Source: Streptomyces sp. Mut1 (GTDB taxonomy: Bacteria; Actinomycetota; Actinomycetes; Streptomycetales; Streptomycetaceae). From it: a stretch of 64,000 bases of DNA. Below the pieces are notes generated by a model that saw nothing but the letters and a program-made list of their open reading frames with translations, was not told where the DNA came from and searched no databases. The stretch lies in NCBI RefSeq assembly GCF_030719295.1, contig NZ_CP120998.1, positions 124,001 through 188,000 of the forward strand, read 5' to 3'. Within the stretch, counting starts at the first letter, position 1. Each line of letters starts with the position of its first letter. Positions 26,936 through 46,200 of the stretch are shown here, in pieces. Both the position numbers and the translations under genes were made by a program.

Positions 26936-26977
26936 CGGAGGAGCAGCCCCGGGCCTTCCCCCGGGGCTGCTCCTCCG
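26936..26977. terminator. Bidirectional terminator hairpin, 18-bp perfect stem
   Basis: CGGAGGAGCAGCCCCGGG (26936-26953) pairs perfectly with 26960-26977 around a CCTTCC loop. It starts directly after the MqnD homologue stop and ends six bases before the convergent glycosyltransferase stop. Confidence 0.88.
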
Positions 26978-26983
26978 CCGGCG

Positions 26984-28282
26984 TCAGAGCGTGGCCGCGG
27001 CGGTGGCAGCGGGCGTGGCCGCGGCGGTGGCACGGGCGGCCATGACGGCCTCCAGGCGGTCGGCGACCGCGGCGGCCCCCGGTGCCGTACGCACCCCCCG
27101 GCTCAGCTCCGCCACCCGGCCGCGCACCTCGTCGTCACCGGCGATGGCCTCGACGGCGGAGAGCAGGGTGCCGGCGTCGAGATCACCGGGGCTGATCGAC
27201 CGGCCGACGCCGAGGTCGACGACCTGCCGCGCGATCGCCACCTGGTCCTGCTGCTGGGGCACCACCACCACCGGGACGCCCTGGTGGAACGCCTCCATCA
27301 GGCTTCCCGTGCCGCCCTGGCAGACGAACGCGGTGGCGTGTTCCAGCACCGCCAGGTGCGGGAGCCACGACCAGGCCTCGACATTGGGCGGCAGCGGCCC
27401 GAGGTCCGACGGGTCCATGCCGCTGCCGAGGGTCATCACGAGGTGCCACGGCGTGCCGGCGAAGGCTTCGGCGCAGCGCCGGAAGAAGTCGGGGCGGCAG
27501 TTGACCGAGGTGCCGAGCGAGACCAGCAGCACCGGCGGGGCGCCGGGCGGGGGCGACCACTCTCCCGCGAAGTCCGCCGCGCGCAGGCAGGGGCCGGCGA
27601 AGAGGTAGTCGTCGCCGAACGTCTCCCCCTTGATCTGGAACTCCTTGGCCACGAACGAGATGTTGACCGCGGTGTCGTCGCCGCCGGCCATCCGGTCGGC
27701 GAACAGGCCGGCGACGCCGGCCGCCTCGACGCGTGCGGTCAGCTCGGCCGCCAGGTCGAGCAGCAGCGGGTCGCCCGGGTCCACCGGGGCGTGCGCGGGG
27801 TCGGCCTCGGTCCCGTTCTGCGGCACCTGTTCGTTGGTGCCGAAGCCGGCGTAGGTGCGCACCATCGGCACCCCGTACCGCCGGCTCACCGCTGCCGCCG
27901 TGTCGGAGGCGAGCGCGTCGTGCACGACCAGGTGGGGCGGGTCGTCGGCCGCGGCCGCCAGCGCCACCTCCAGAGGGGCGTAGCTCTCCCTGAGGAAGGC
28001 CACGAGCATCGTCGTCGCGGTCTCGAAGGAGGTGATCGTCTGCGGGAAGTCGGAGGCGTAGGACACGACGCGCGCTCCGGTGGCCTCGACGGCGGCCGCG
28101 TACCGTTCGGAGACCACGTAGGTGACGCGGTGGCCGCGCCGCACGAGTTCCTCGACCATGCCGAGGGTCGCCTTGAGGTGCCCGTACGAGGGGAAGCCCA
28201 GCCACAGCACGTGGCGTCCGGGCGGTCCGGGCTGGGTGGGGACGGTGCTGTCCAGGGGGCCGTTGGGTCTGGCGGGGGTCAT
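26984..28282 (-). CDS. Macrolide-type glycosyltransferase (GT1 family, MGT group), GT-3
   Basis: Third glycosyltransferase (432 aa), last gene of the deoxysugar operon. Its ATG overlaps the stop of the 3-ketoreductase by four bases (ATGA), so the two are coupled. A Pro/Gly-rich N-terminal tail (~22 residues) precedes the GT-B acceptor domain HVLWLGFPSYGHLKATLGMV. The donor domain shows LLVSLGTSVNCRPDFFRRCA and the classical motif CQGGTGSLMEAFHQGVPVVV with PQQQDQ, including the DQ pair missing from GT-1 and GT-2. The His of the usual HxG position is Gln here (CQGG), which is unusual. The C terminus is an Ala/Thr-rich repetitive tail. Operon context suggests it transfers the 2,3,6-trideoxysugar made by its neighbours (inference). 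Confidence 0.9.
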   Translation of the reverse strand: MTPARPNGPLDSTVPTQPGPPGRHVLWLGFPSYGHLKATLGMVEELVRRGHRVTYVVSERYAAAVEATGARVVSYASDFPQTITSFETATTMLVAFLRESYAPLEVALAAAADDPPHLVVHDALASDTAAAVSRRYGVPMVRTYAGFGTNEQVPQNGTEADPAHAPVDPGDPLLLDLAAELTARVEAAGVAGLFADRMAGGDDTAVNISFVAKEFQIKGETFGDDYLFAGPCLRAADFAGEWSPPPGAPPVLLVSLGTSVNCRPDFFRRCAEAFAGTPWHLVMTLGSGMDPSDLGPLPPNVEAWSWLPHLAVLEHATAFVCQGGTGSLMEAFHQGVPVVVVPQQQDQVAIARQVVDLGVGRSISPGDLDAGTLLSAVEAIAGDDEVRGRVAELSRGVRTAPGAAAVADRLEAVMAARATAAATPAATAAATL

Positions 28283-29310
28283 GAGTGCTCCTCGTCCCGG
28301 GCCGGTCCGAGCCGGCCGCGGGCAGCTGTTTCGAAGATGCCGGCCCGGCCCAGGACCGATTCGAGCAACGAGGCCTGGCGGACGGCGTCGGCGGCGTGCG
28401 GGGCGCGCGCCGCCGGGTCGGTGCAGGCCTCGGCGAAGGCGGAGACCGCGCGCAGGAACTGGTCGGCGGCCGGCAGGGTCAGCTGCTCGGTGTGCTGTCC
28501 CCGGCTCACCCGCAGCCGGGGCTGTTTGTCGGGGGGCGGGGTGAAGGCCCAGTCGACCTCGATCCGCCCTTCGCTGCCCCAGAGCGCGTAGGTGTTGCGG
28601 TAGGCGTGGTCCAGGCCGAAGTCGCACTGGGCGGTGAGGCCGGCGCCGTCGGCGAGCAGCACCGATCCGGCCATGTCGCAGCCGTCCTTCTCCTCGAACC
28701 CGAGCCGGGCGCCGAGGACCTCGATGCCGTCGCCGAGGAAGAGCTGGGCGGCCCGGACCGGGTAGCAGCCGGTCTCCCGGAGCGCTCCGCCGTCCAGTGC
28801 GCGGCTGTAGCGGATGAGTCCGCGGTCGGCTCGCGGGATACCGAAGGAGGCGGTGAGGACGCGGGGGGTGCCGATGGCGCCCTCGGCGACGAGGTCGCGG
28901 ACCCGCTGGTGCTGGGTGTGGTGGAGGAAGGCGAAGTTCTCCATGAAGGCCAGACCGCGTTCCCGCGCGGTCCTGGCCAGGTCTTCCGCGGCCTCGGCGC
29001 TCGCGGTGAGCGACTTCTCCACCAGGACGTGCTTGCCGGCCCGCAGGGCGGCGTGCGCCCACTGTTCGTGCAGCGCGTTGGGCAGCGGGATGTAGACGGC
29101 GCGGATGTCCTCGCGGGCGAGCAGCCGCTCGTAGCCGGTCACCGCCTCGCAGCCGAAGCGGTCGGCGAACGTACGCGCCTTGTCGGCGGTGCGGCTGGCG
29201 ACCGCCACCAGCCGCAGCCGGGGGCAGCCGAGGATGGCCGGGATGGTGCGGCGCCAGGCGATGTCGGCGGCGCCCAGGACTCCGATGCCCGTCGGTTCGG
29301 TGTCAGACAC
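28279..29310 (-). CDS. NDP-hexose 3-ketoreductase (Gfo/Idh/MocA family)
   Basis: Reduces the 3-keto group left after C-2 deoxygenation of an NDP-4-keto-6-deoxyhexose (343 aa), like SpnN, UrdT/LanT and KijD10. Seen: the Rossmann start GIGVLGAADIAWRRTIPAIL, the HVLVEKSLT motif (EK with Ser in place of the common Pro), and FMENFAFLHHTQHQRVRDLV, typical of sugar 3-ketoreductases. The GTG at 29310 has GGGAGAGG close upstream. It lies 105 nt after the 3-dehydratase and overlaps the glycosyltransferase start by four bases. With the 3-dehydratase and 4-ketoreductase it gives the middle and late steps to a 2,3,6-trideoxyhexose. The 2,3-dehydratase that should act with it is not in the window. Confidence 0.87.
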   Translation of the reverse strand: MSDTEPTGIGVLGAADIAWRRTIPAILGCPRLRLVAVASRTADKARTFADRFGCEAVTGYERLLAREDIRAVYIPLPNALHEQWAHAALRAGKHVLVEKSLTASAEAAEDLARTARERGLAFMENFAFLHHTQHQRVRDLVAEGAIGTPRVLTASFGIPRADRGLIRYSRALDGGALRETGCYPVRAAQLFLGDGIEVLGARLGFEEKDGCDMAGSVLLADGAGLTAQCDFGLDHAYRNTYALWGSEGRIEVDWAFTPPPDKQPRLRVSRGQHTEQLTLPAADQFLRAVSAFAEACTDPAARAPHAADAVRQASLLESVLGRAGIFETAARGRLGPARDEEHS

Positions 29311-29415
29311 GGCCTCTCCCGCGGACGGGGCCGGGGGCGGTCGGAAAGGTGTGTGGCGTTGGCTCCATGGTGTCCCTCTTCCTGCGGACCGCAGCGGTGC
29401 GCGAGACCGGCCGGC

Positions 29416-30726
29416 TCAGCGGTGCTTGGCGACGAACTCGCGGATGGAGGCGACCATGTAGTCGGTCATCTCGGCGGTGATGCCGGGGTACACGCCGATC
29501 CAGAACGTGCGCTCCATGATGATGTCGCTGTTCTCGAGACCGCCGCTGATCCGGTGCTCCACGTCGAGGTACGCGGGGTGGCGCACGAGGTTGCCGGCGA
29601 ACAGCAGCCGGGTGCCGATGCGGCGGGCGTTGAGGAAGTCGACCAGTTCGGCGCGGCTGAAGGGGGCGTCCTCGGTGAGGGTGAGGACGAAGGCGAACCA
29701 GCTCGGGTCGCTGCCGGGGGTGGCCTCGGGCAGCAGCAGGCCGGGCACCCCTTCGAGCCCGTCGCGCAGCCGCTTCCAGTTGCGCTTGCGGGCGGCGGTG
29801 AAGTCGTCGACCCTGCTGAGCTGGCTCAGGCCCAGGGCGGCCTGGAGGTCGGTCGACTTCAGGTTGTAACCGATGTGCGAGAAGATGTACTTGTGGTCGT
29901 AGCCGTGCGGCAGATCACCCATCTGGTACGTGAAGCGCTTGAGGCACTTGTTGTCCTCGCCCGGCTCGCACCAGCAGTCGCGCCCCCAGTCGCGCATCGA
30001 CTCGGTGATCCGGGCCAGCTCCACACTGTTGGAGAGCACGCATCCGCCCTCGCCCATCGCGAGGTGGTGGGCCGGGTAGAAGCTGACGGTGGCGTAGTCC
30101 CCGAATGTGCCGGTCTTGCGTCCCTGGTACGTCGACATCAGGGCGTCACAGTTGTCCTCGACGAGGAACAGCCCCCGGTCCTCGGCCAGTTGGGCTATCT
30201 CGGTGGCCTCGAAGGGGTTGCCGAGGGTGTGCGCCATCATGATGGCCCTGGTGCGCGGGCCGATCGCTGCCTCGACCCGTTCCAGCGTCGTGTTGTACGT
30301 GCCGAGGTCCACGTCGACGAAGACCGGCACGAGACCGCACTGCACGATGGGGTTGACGGTGGTCGGCCAGCCGGCGGCGACGGTGATCACCTCGTCGCCG
30401 GGGCGCAGCCGGCGGTCCTCCAGCTCCGGCACGGTGAGCGAGGCCAGCGCCAGCAGGTTGGCGGACGAGCCCGAGTTCGTCAGGTGGGCCTTGCGGACGC
30501 CAACCGCCTTGGCGAACTTCCGCTCGAAGCGCAGCGCGGTGGCGCCGGAGGCGATCCGCATCTGGAGCGCGTGCTCCACCAGCGTGGCGCGGTCGTCCTC
30601 GTCGAGAACCGCGCCGGCCGGAAGGATCGGGGTGACTCCCGGGACGAATTCCTGCCCGGAGGCCTCCTGGTCCCGGTGGTACTTGCGGGTCAGCTCGATG
30701 ATGGACTGCACGTCGGCGTCGTTCAT
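29416..30726 (-). CDS. NDP-4-keto-2,6-dideoxyhexose 3-dehydratase (E1/SpnQ type, PMP and [2Fe-2S])
   Basis: Removes the C-3 hydroxyl of an NDP-4-keto-deoxyhexose (436 aa), as SpnQ, UrdQ/LanQ and AscC (E1) do. It has the DegT aminotransferase fold, but the PLP lysine position is His: SFYPAHHLAMGEGG. Four cysteines fit the E1 iron-sulfur ligands: VEDNCDALM, then DCWCEPGEDNKC. Together these separate 3-dehydratases from aminotransferases. The ATG at 30726 follows a strong GAGGAGGG. It is 27 nt after the 4-ketoreductase and in the same operon. No dedicated E3-type reductase is nearby; SpnQ-type enzymes are known to use general ferredoxin or flavodoxin reductases, so this is not a defect. The product class is a 2,3,6-trideoxy-4-ketohexose. 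Confidence 0.93.
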   Translation of the reverse strand: MNDADVQSIIELTRKYHRDQEASGQEFVPGVTPILPAGAVLDEDDRATLVEHALQMRIASGATALRFERKFAKAVGVRKAHLTNSGSSANLLALASLTVPELEDRRLRPGDEVITVAAGWPTTVNPIVQCGLVPVFVDVDLGTYNTTLERVEAAIGPRTRAIMMAHTLGNPFEATEIAQLAEDRGLFLVEDNCDALMSTYQGRKTGTFGDYATVSFYPAHHLAMGEGGCVLSNSVELARITESMRDWGRDCWCEPGEDNKCLKRFTYQMGDLPHGYDHKYIFSHIGYNLKSTDLQAALGLSQLSRVDDFTAARKRNWKRLRDGLEGVPGLLLPEATPGSDPSWFAFVLTLTEDAPFSRAELVDFLNARRIGTRLLFAGNLVRHPAYLDVEHRISGGLENSDIIMERTFWIGVYPGITAEMTDYMVASIREFVAKHR

Positions 30727-30753
30727 GGATGCCCTCCTCGTCCGCTGTGGTGG

Positions 30754-31728
30754 TCAGATGTGGTGTCGTGGCATGGGTACGGGGACGCGGAGGCTGCCCC
30801 ACAGGGCGTGCAGCGCGTCGGTCACGGTGCGGGCCGGGGCCCAGCCCAGCTCCCGCCGTGCCAGGCCGGTGTCCAGGGGCCGGTCGCCGGCTCCGGCGTC
30901 GCGGCGTACGGCGGCCGCCGGGCCGCGCACGACCGCCGGGGCCGGCCCGTCCGCCCCGGCGATCCGGATCAGCTCGTCCACGGTGTCGGTCAGCCGGACG
31001 AGGACGCCCGAGCCGACGTTGACGATGGGCGGCAGCCGGTCCGCGCGCGCCGCGCACAGCACGGCGTCGGCCACGTCCCGGATGTCGACCAGCTCCCGGC
31101 GTACGCCGTCGAGCGGCGGCAGCCGCACCTCGGCGGGGTACGCGGCGAGCTGCCGGGCGAACCCCCCGAGCAGGCTGTCGCCGGGCGTGAACGGGCCGAG
31201 CGCGATCGGAATCCGCAGCACGGTCGCGTCCACCCGCCCGAGCGCCGCGGCGCGGACGACGGCCCGGGTGCCGGCGAGCTTGGTCTGCGCGTACCGGCCG
31301 ACGGGGCGGCCCGGCAGTGTCTCCGTCAGCTTCTTGCCGGGGTGCGTGCCGTACTCGTACGCCGAACCGATGTGTACGAGCCGCACCGGCCCCGGCAGGG
31401 CGGCGACGGCGTCGACCAGCCGCTGGACCAGGGTCACGTTGCCCTCGGTCAGCTGGTCGTCGGTGACGTTCCACAGGGCGCCCGCCGCGTTCACGACCAG
31501 GCCGGGCCGCAGGGCGGCGAGTGCGGCGGCCGGCTCCGCGGGGTCACCTCGGGTGAGGTCCAGGGCCACCGGGCGGCAGCCCTCGGGCAGGTGGTCGGTG
31601 CTGCGGGCGACGGCGGCCACGGGGCGGCCCGCGTCGCGCAGCGCGGCGCACACATTGCGGCCGACGAAGCCACTGGCGCCGAGCACCACGGCGGTCGGCC
31701 GCCGGTCCGCGGAACCCACTGGGTCCAT
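30754..31728 (-). CDS. NDP-hexose 4-ketoreductase (extended SDR family)
   Basis: Reduces the 4-keto group in the last step of deoxysugar formation (324 aa); related to UrdR/LanR- and EryBIV-type reductases. Seen: the NAD(P)-binding GASGFVGRNVCAALRDAG, the Ser/Tyr/Lys centre HIGSAYEYGT plus YAQTK, and the SDR mid-region RRELVDIRDVADAV. The ATG at 31728 follows GGGAG at a good distance. First gene of the leftward operon 4-ketoreductase, 3-dehydratase, 3-ketoreductase, GT-3. The stereochemistry at C-4, which would distinguish amicetose from rhodinose, cannot be read from sequence. Confidence 0.86.
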   Translation of the reverse strand: MDPVGSADRRPTAVVLGASGFVGRNVCAALRDAGRPVAAVARSTDHLPEGCRPVALDLTRGDPAEPAAALAALRPGLVVNAAGALWNVTDDQLTEGNVTLVQRLVDAVAALPGPVRLVHIGSAYEYGTHPGKKLTETLPGRPVGRYAQTKLAGTRAVVRAAALGRVDATVLRIPIALGPFTPGDSLLGGFARQLAAYPAEVRLPPLDGVRRELVDIRDVADAVLCAARADRLPPIVNVGSGVLVRLTDTVDELIRIAGADGPAPAVVRGPAAAVRRDAGAGDRPLDTGLARRELGWAPARTVTDALHALWGSLRVPVPMPRHHI

Positions 31729-31848
31729 CAACGACTCCCGGATGTCTGGTCCGTTGGGGCGACGGCCCGGCCGGGCGGTCGTCACTGCCGCCACTATCCA
31801 CGCGCCCCGGGAATGCACACAGCCGCCGCGGGGCCATGCACCCAATCT

Positions 31849-31864
31849 CTGGGTGTTTCCCCCG
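31849..31864. promoter_or_regulatory. Candidate PAS-LuxR operator 4
   Basis: CTGGGTGTTTCCCCCG matches about 13 of 16 positions of CTVGGGAWWTCCCBAG. It lies 121 nt upstream of the 4-ketoreductase start, a position fit for activation of the sugar operon. Match counted by eye. Confidence 0.5.
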
Positions 31865-31870
31865 ATGCAC

Positions 31871-31910
31871 GCGCGGCCCGGCCCCCCTTGCTCAGGGGAC
31901 CGGGCCGCGC
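31871..31910 (-). terminator. Terminator hairpin of the terminal PKS gene
   Basis: GCGCGGCCCGG (31871-31881) pairs with CCGGGCCGCGC (31900-31910). After one mismatch, an inner CCCC/GGGG pairing continues the stem. It lies 12 nt past the stop of the TE-bearing PKS gene in its direction of transcription. Confidence 0.8.
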
Positions 31911-31922
31911 GGCGCGATCGGC

Positions 31923-43283
<11,361 letters not shown>

Positions 43284-43288
43284 CAAGC

Positions 43289-46200
43289 TCACCGCTTCCC
43301 GATCTCATGATCGATAAGAGCAAAAATGTCGTCGGATGTAGCGGCTTCGATCTTCGCCGAGATGTCCACGGCACTCGTATCGGTTGGCGCACCGTCCAGT
43401 CGTTTCATCAGTTGTTGCAGGCGCGTCGCGATCCTCAGCCGTGCGTACTCGGGGGCGGGCAGAGCGAGCAGGGCGGCCTCGATCCGGTCCAGTTCGGCTG
43501 CTACGTCCCGGACCTCGTCGCCCGACTCCCCACCCAGCTCGCCGAGCAGGAACTCGGTCAGGGCCAGGGTGGTCGGGTGGTCGAAGGCCAGCGTCGAGGG
43601 GAGCTTGAGACCGGTCTCGGCGGTGAGCGCGTTGCGCAGTTCGACAGCGGTCAGGGAGTCGAAGCCCAGGTCGCGGAAGGCCTTCGACACCTCCACGGCC
43701 GCCGGGTCGGCGAACCCGAGCACGGCCGCCACCTGCCCGCGCACCACATCCATCACCAGCGAACGCCGTGCCACGTCCGACAGCCCGGCCAGCCGCTCGC
43801 CCAGTCCCCCGGCTTCAACGGCCGGGCGTTCCGCCCTACGCGGCGCGACCTCGTCCCAGAGACGGTTCGCGCGCAGGGCCGTCACGGACGATACGAACCG
43901 TTCCCAGTCCATGTCGGCCACGGCGAAGCAGCCTTCCGCCGAGCCCAGGATGTCGAGTGCGGTGTCGGGGTCGAGCGGTCGTACGCCGCCACGGTCCATC
44001 CGGGCCAGGACGGTGGCGTCGTCCGCCATCCCGCCTTCCGCCCACGGCCCCCACCCGATCGAGGAACCGGCAAGACCCTGCGCACGCCGGTACTCCACCA
44101 GCCCGTCCAGCGCCGCATTCGCCGCCGCGTACGCACCCTGCCCCGCACCGCCCCACACACCAGCAGCCGACGAGAACAACACGAACGCGTCCAGCTCACG
44201 ACCCAACGACGCGTGATGGAGATTCCAGGCTCCTGCTGCCTTGGCGTCCCAGACCCCGGCCACCCGCTCCGGAGTCAGACCGTCAACGACACCGTCGTCC
44301 AGGACCCCGGCCGTGTGTACGACCGCCGAGACGTCAAAGCGTGCGAAGAGCGCCTCCACTTCGGAGCGTACGGCCACATCACAGGCCACTACATCGGCTG
44401 CGGCGCCCAGGGCACGAAGCTCGGTCAGCAGCTCTTGCGCGCCTTCGGCTTCCGGGCCGCGCCGGCTGATCAGGACGACATGCTCGGCGCCCCGCTCCGC
44501 CACCCAACGCGCCACCCGAGCACCCAGCGCACCCGTACCACCCGACACCAGCACCGTTCCGGCGGGCGACCACGCCGCGTCCCCGGACCGCGCAGACACC
44601 AGACGACGACCGAGCACCGCCCCGCCGCGCACCGCAACCTCGTCCTCATCCCCACAACCACCGGCCACCACCTCAACGAGCCGGCCAACGGCCTCCCGGG
44701 ACGTCTTGTCCGGGACATCGACCAACCCGCCCCAACGCCCCGGCTCCTCCAACGCGACAACCCGGCCCAGACCCCACACACCAGCCCGCACCGGACGCGT
44801 AACCACATCACCAGGCCCCGCCGACACCGCACCCGACGTCACCCACCACACCGGGCAAGCAACCCCCGCGTCACCCAACGCCTGGACAAGGACAGCCGAC
44901 GCGGCAACACCACCCGACCCCGACTCCTCCTGACCCAGGAACGACACCACACGCGCGTGATCGGCGAACAGCTCAAGCCGAGCCGCCAGCGCCGAACGGT
45001 CCAGATCGCCGGACTCCAGCCGCAACCGGGTGACCTGCCCACCCCGCCCTGTCAGCTCCTCCGCAAGCGCATCCGCCCACGACGCATCCTCAGCACCAGC
45101 CGGCTCAACAATCAGCCAGCCACCACCCGACACATCAACAACCGCAGACCGCAACGGAGCCCAGGACACCTCATAACGCAGCCGGTCACTCGCCTCACGC
45201 TCCCGACGACGACGCTGCCACGCCGAAAACGCCGGCAACGTCTCCCGCAACGGCGCCCCCACATCAACACCGAACTCCGCCGCGAACAACTCACCGTCAC
45301 CACGCTCCACCGCATCCCAGAACACGGCATCAGCAGCCGAAGCCACCACAGACTCCCGCCGCACACCCGGCCAGTAGCGTTCCCGCTGGAAGGCGTACGT
45401 GGGCAGGTCGACGGTGCGGGCGCCGGTCGGGGCGTAGAACGCCGCCCAGTCGACATCCGCCCCGTCCGCCCAGAGCCGGGCGAGCGCGGTGACGGCGGTG
45501 GCCGGTTCGGACTGCTTACGATTCAGCGCCGCGACGGCGAACGCGTCCTCGTCGCTCTCACCGATCGCACCCACAAGGCTCGCGTCGGGGCCCAGCTCCA
45601 GGAACCGGGTGACGCCGAGCGCCTTGAGCCGGGTGACCGCGTCGGCGAAGCGGACCGTGCCTCGGACCTGGTCGGCCCAGTACGAAGCGGTGAACTCCCC
45701 AGTCAGCTCACCCGTCAGCGTCGACACGATCGGAATGTCCGGGGTGTCGTACGTCAACTCACCGGCGGCGTTGGTGAATTCGGCGAGCATCGGGTCCATC
45801 AGGTGCGAGTGGAACGCGTGACTGACCTCCAGCCAACGCCCCTGCCGGTCGCCGAGCTGAGCCGCCACCGCCTCGACCGCCTCGCGCGTACCCGACACGA
45901 CGACCTGTCCCGGAGCGTTCACGGCCGCGACCGAGGCACCCTCCACCAGCAGCGGGGTGACCTCCTCGGGGGTCGCCCGTACGGCCCACATCGCGCCGCC
46001 CGTCGGCAGCGCCTGCATCAAACCGGCGCGCGCGGCCACCAGCCGGCACGCATCTGCCAGGGACAGCACCCCCGCCACATGCACGGCGGCCAGCTCACCC
46101 ACCGAGTGACCGACGAGGTAGTCCGGGCGCACCCCCCACGACTCCACCAGCCGGAACAACGCCACCTCGACCGCAAACAACGCCGGCTGCGCCCAACCGG

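Larger units (their letters stand above)
31729..31922. promoter_or_regulatory. Control region upstream of the deoxysugar operon
   Basis: This 194-base gap holds the terminator of the upstream PKS gene (31871-31910) and, nearer the sugar genes, the operator candidate at 31849-31864. The operator overlaps an inverted repeat CACCCA-ATCTC-TGGGTG (31839-31855). A GGATAGT-like possible -10 box for leftward transcription lies near 31793-31800. Confidence 0.5.

Noticed and set aside
29416..30726. Reading the E1-like protein as a sugar aminotransferase
   Set aside because: The PLP-binding Lys is replaced by His and four cysteines match the iron-sulfur ligands of 3-dehydratases.
43284..43292. GTG at 43292 as the start of the terminal PKS gene
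   Set aside because: Kept only as an alternative. The ATG at 43283 gives the usual M-S-N-E-D-K-L docking start and better RBS spacing, although the GTGA overlap with the previous stop is suggestive.
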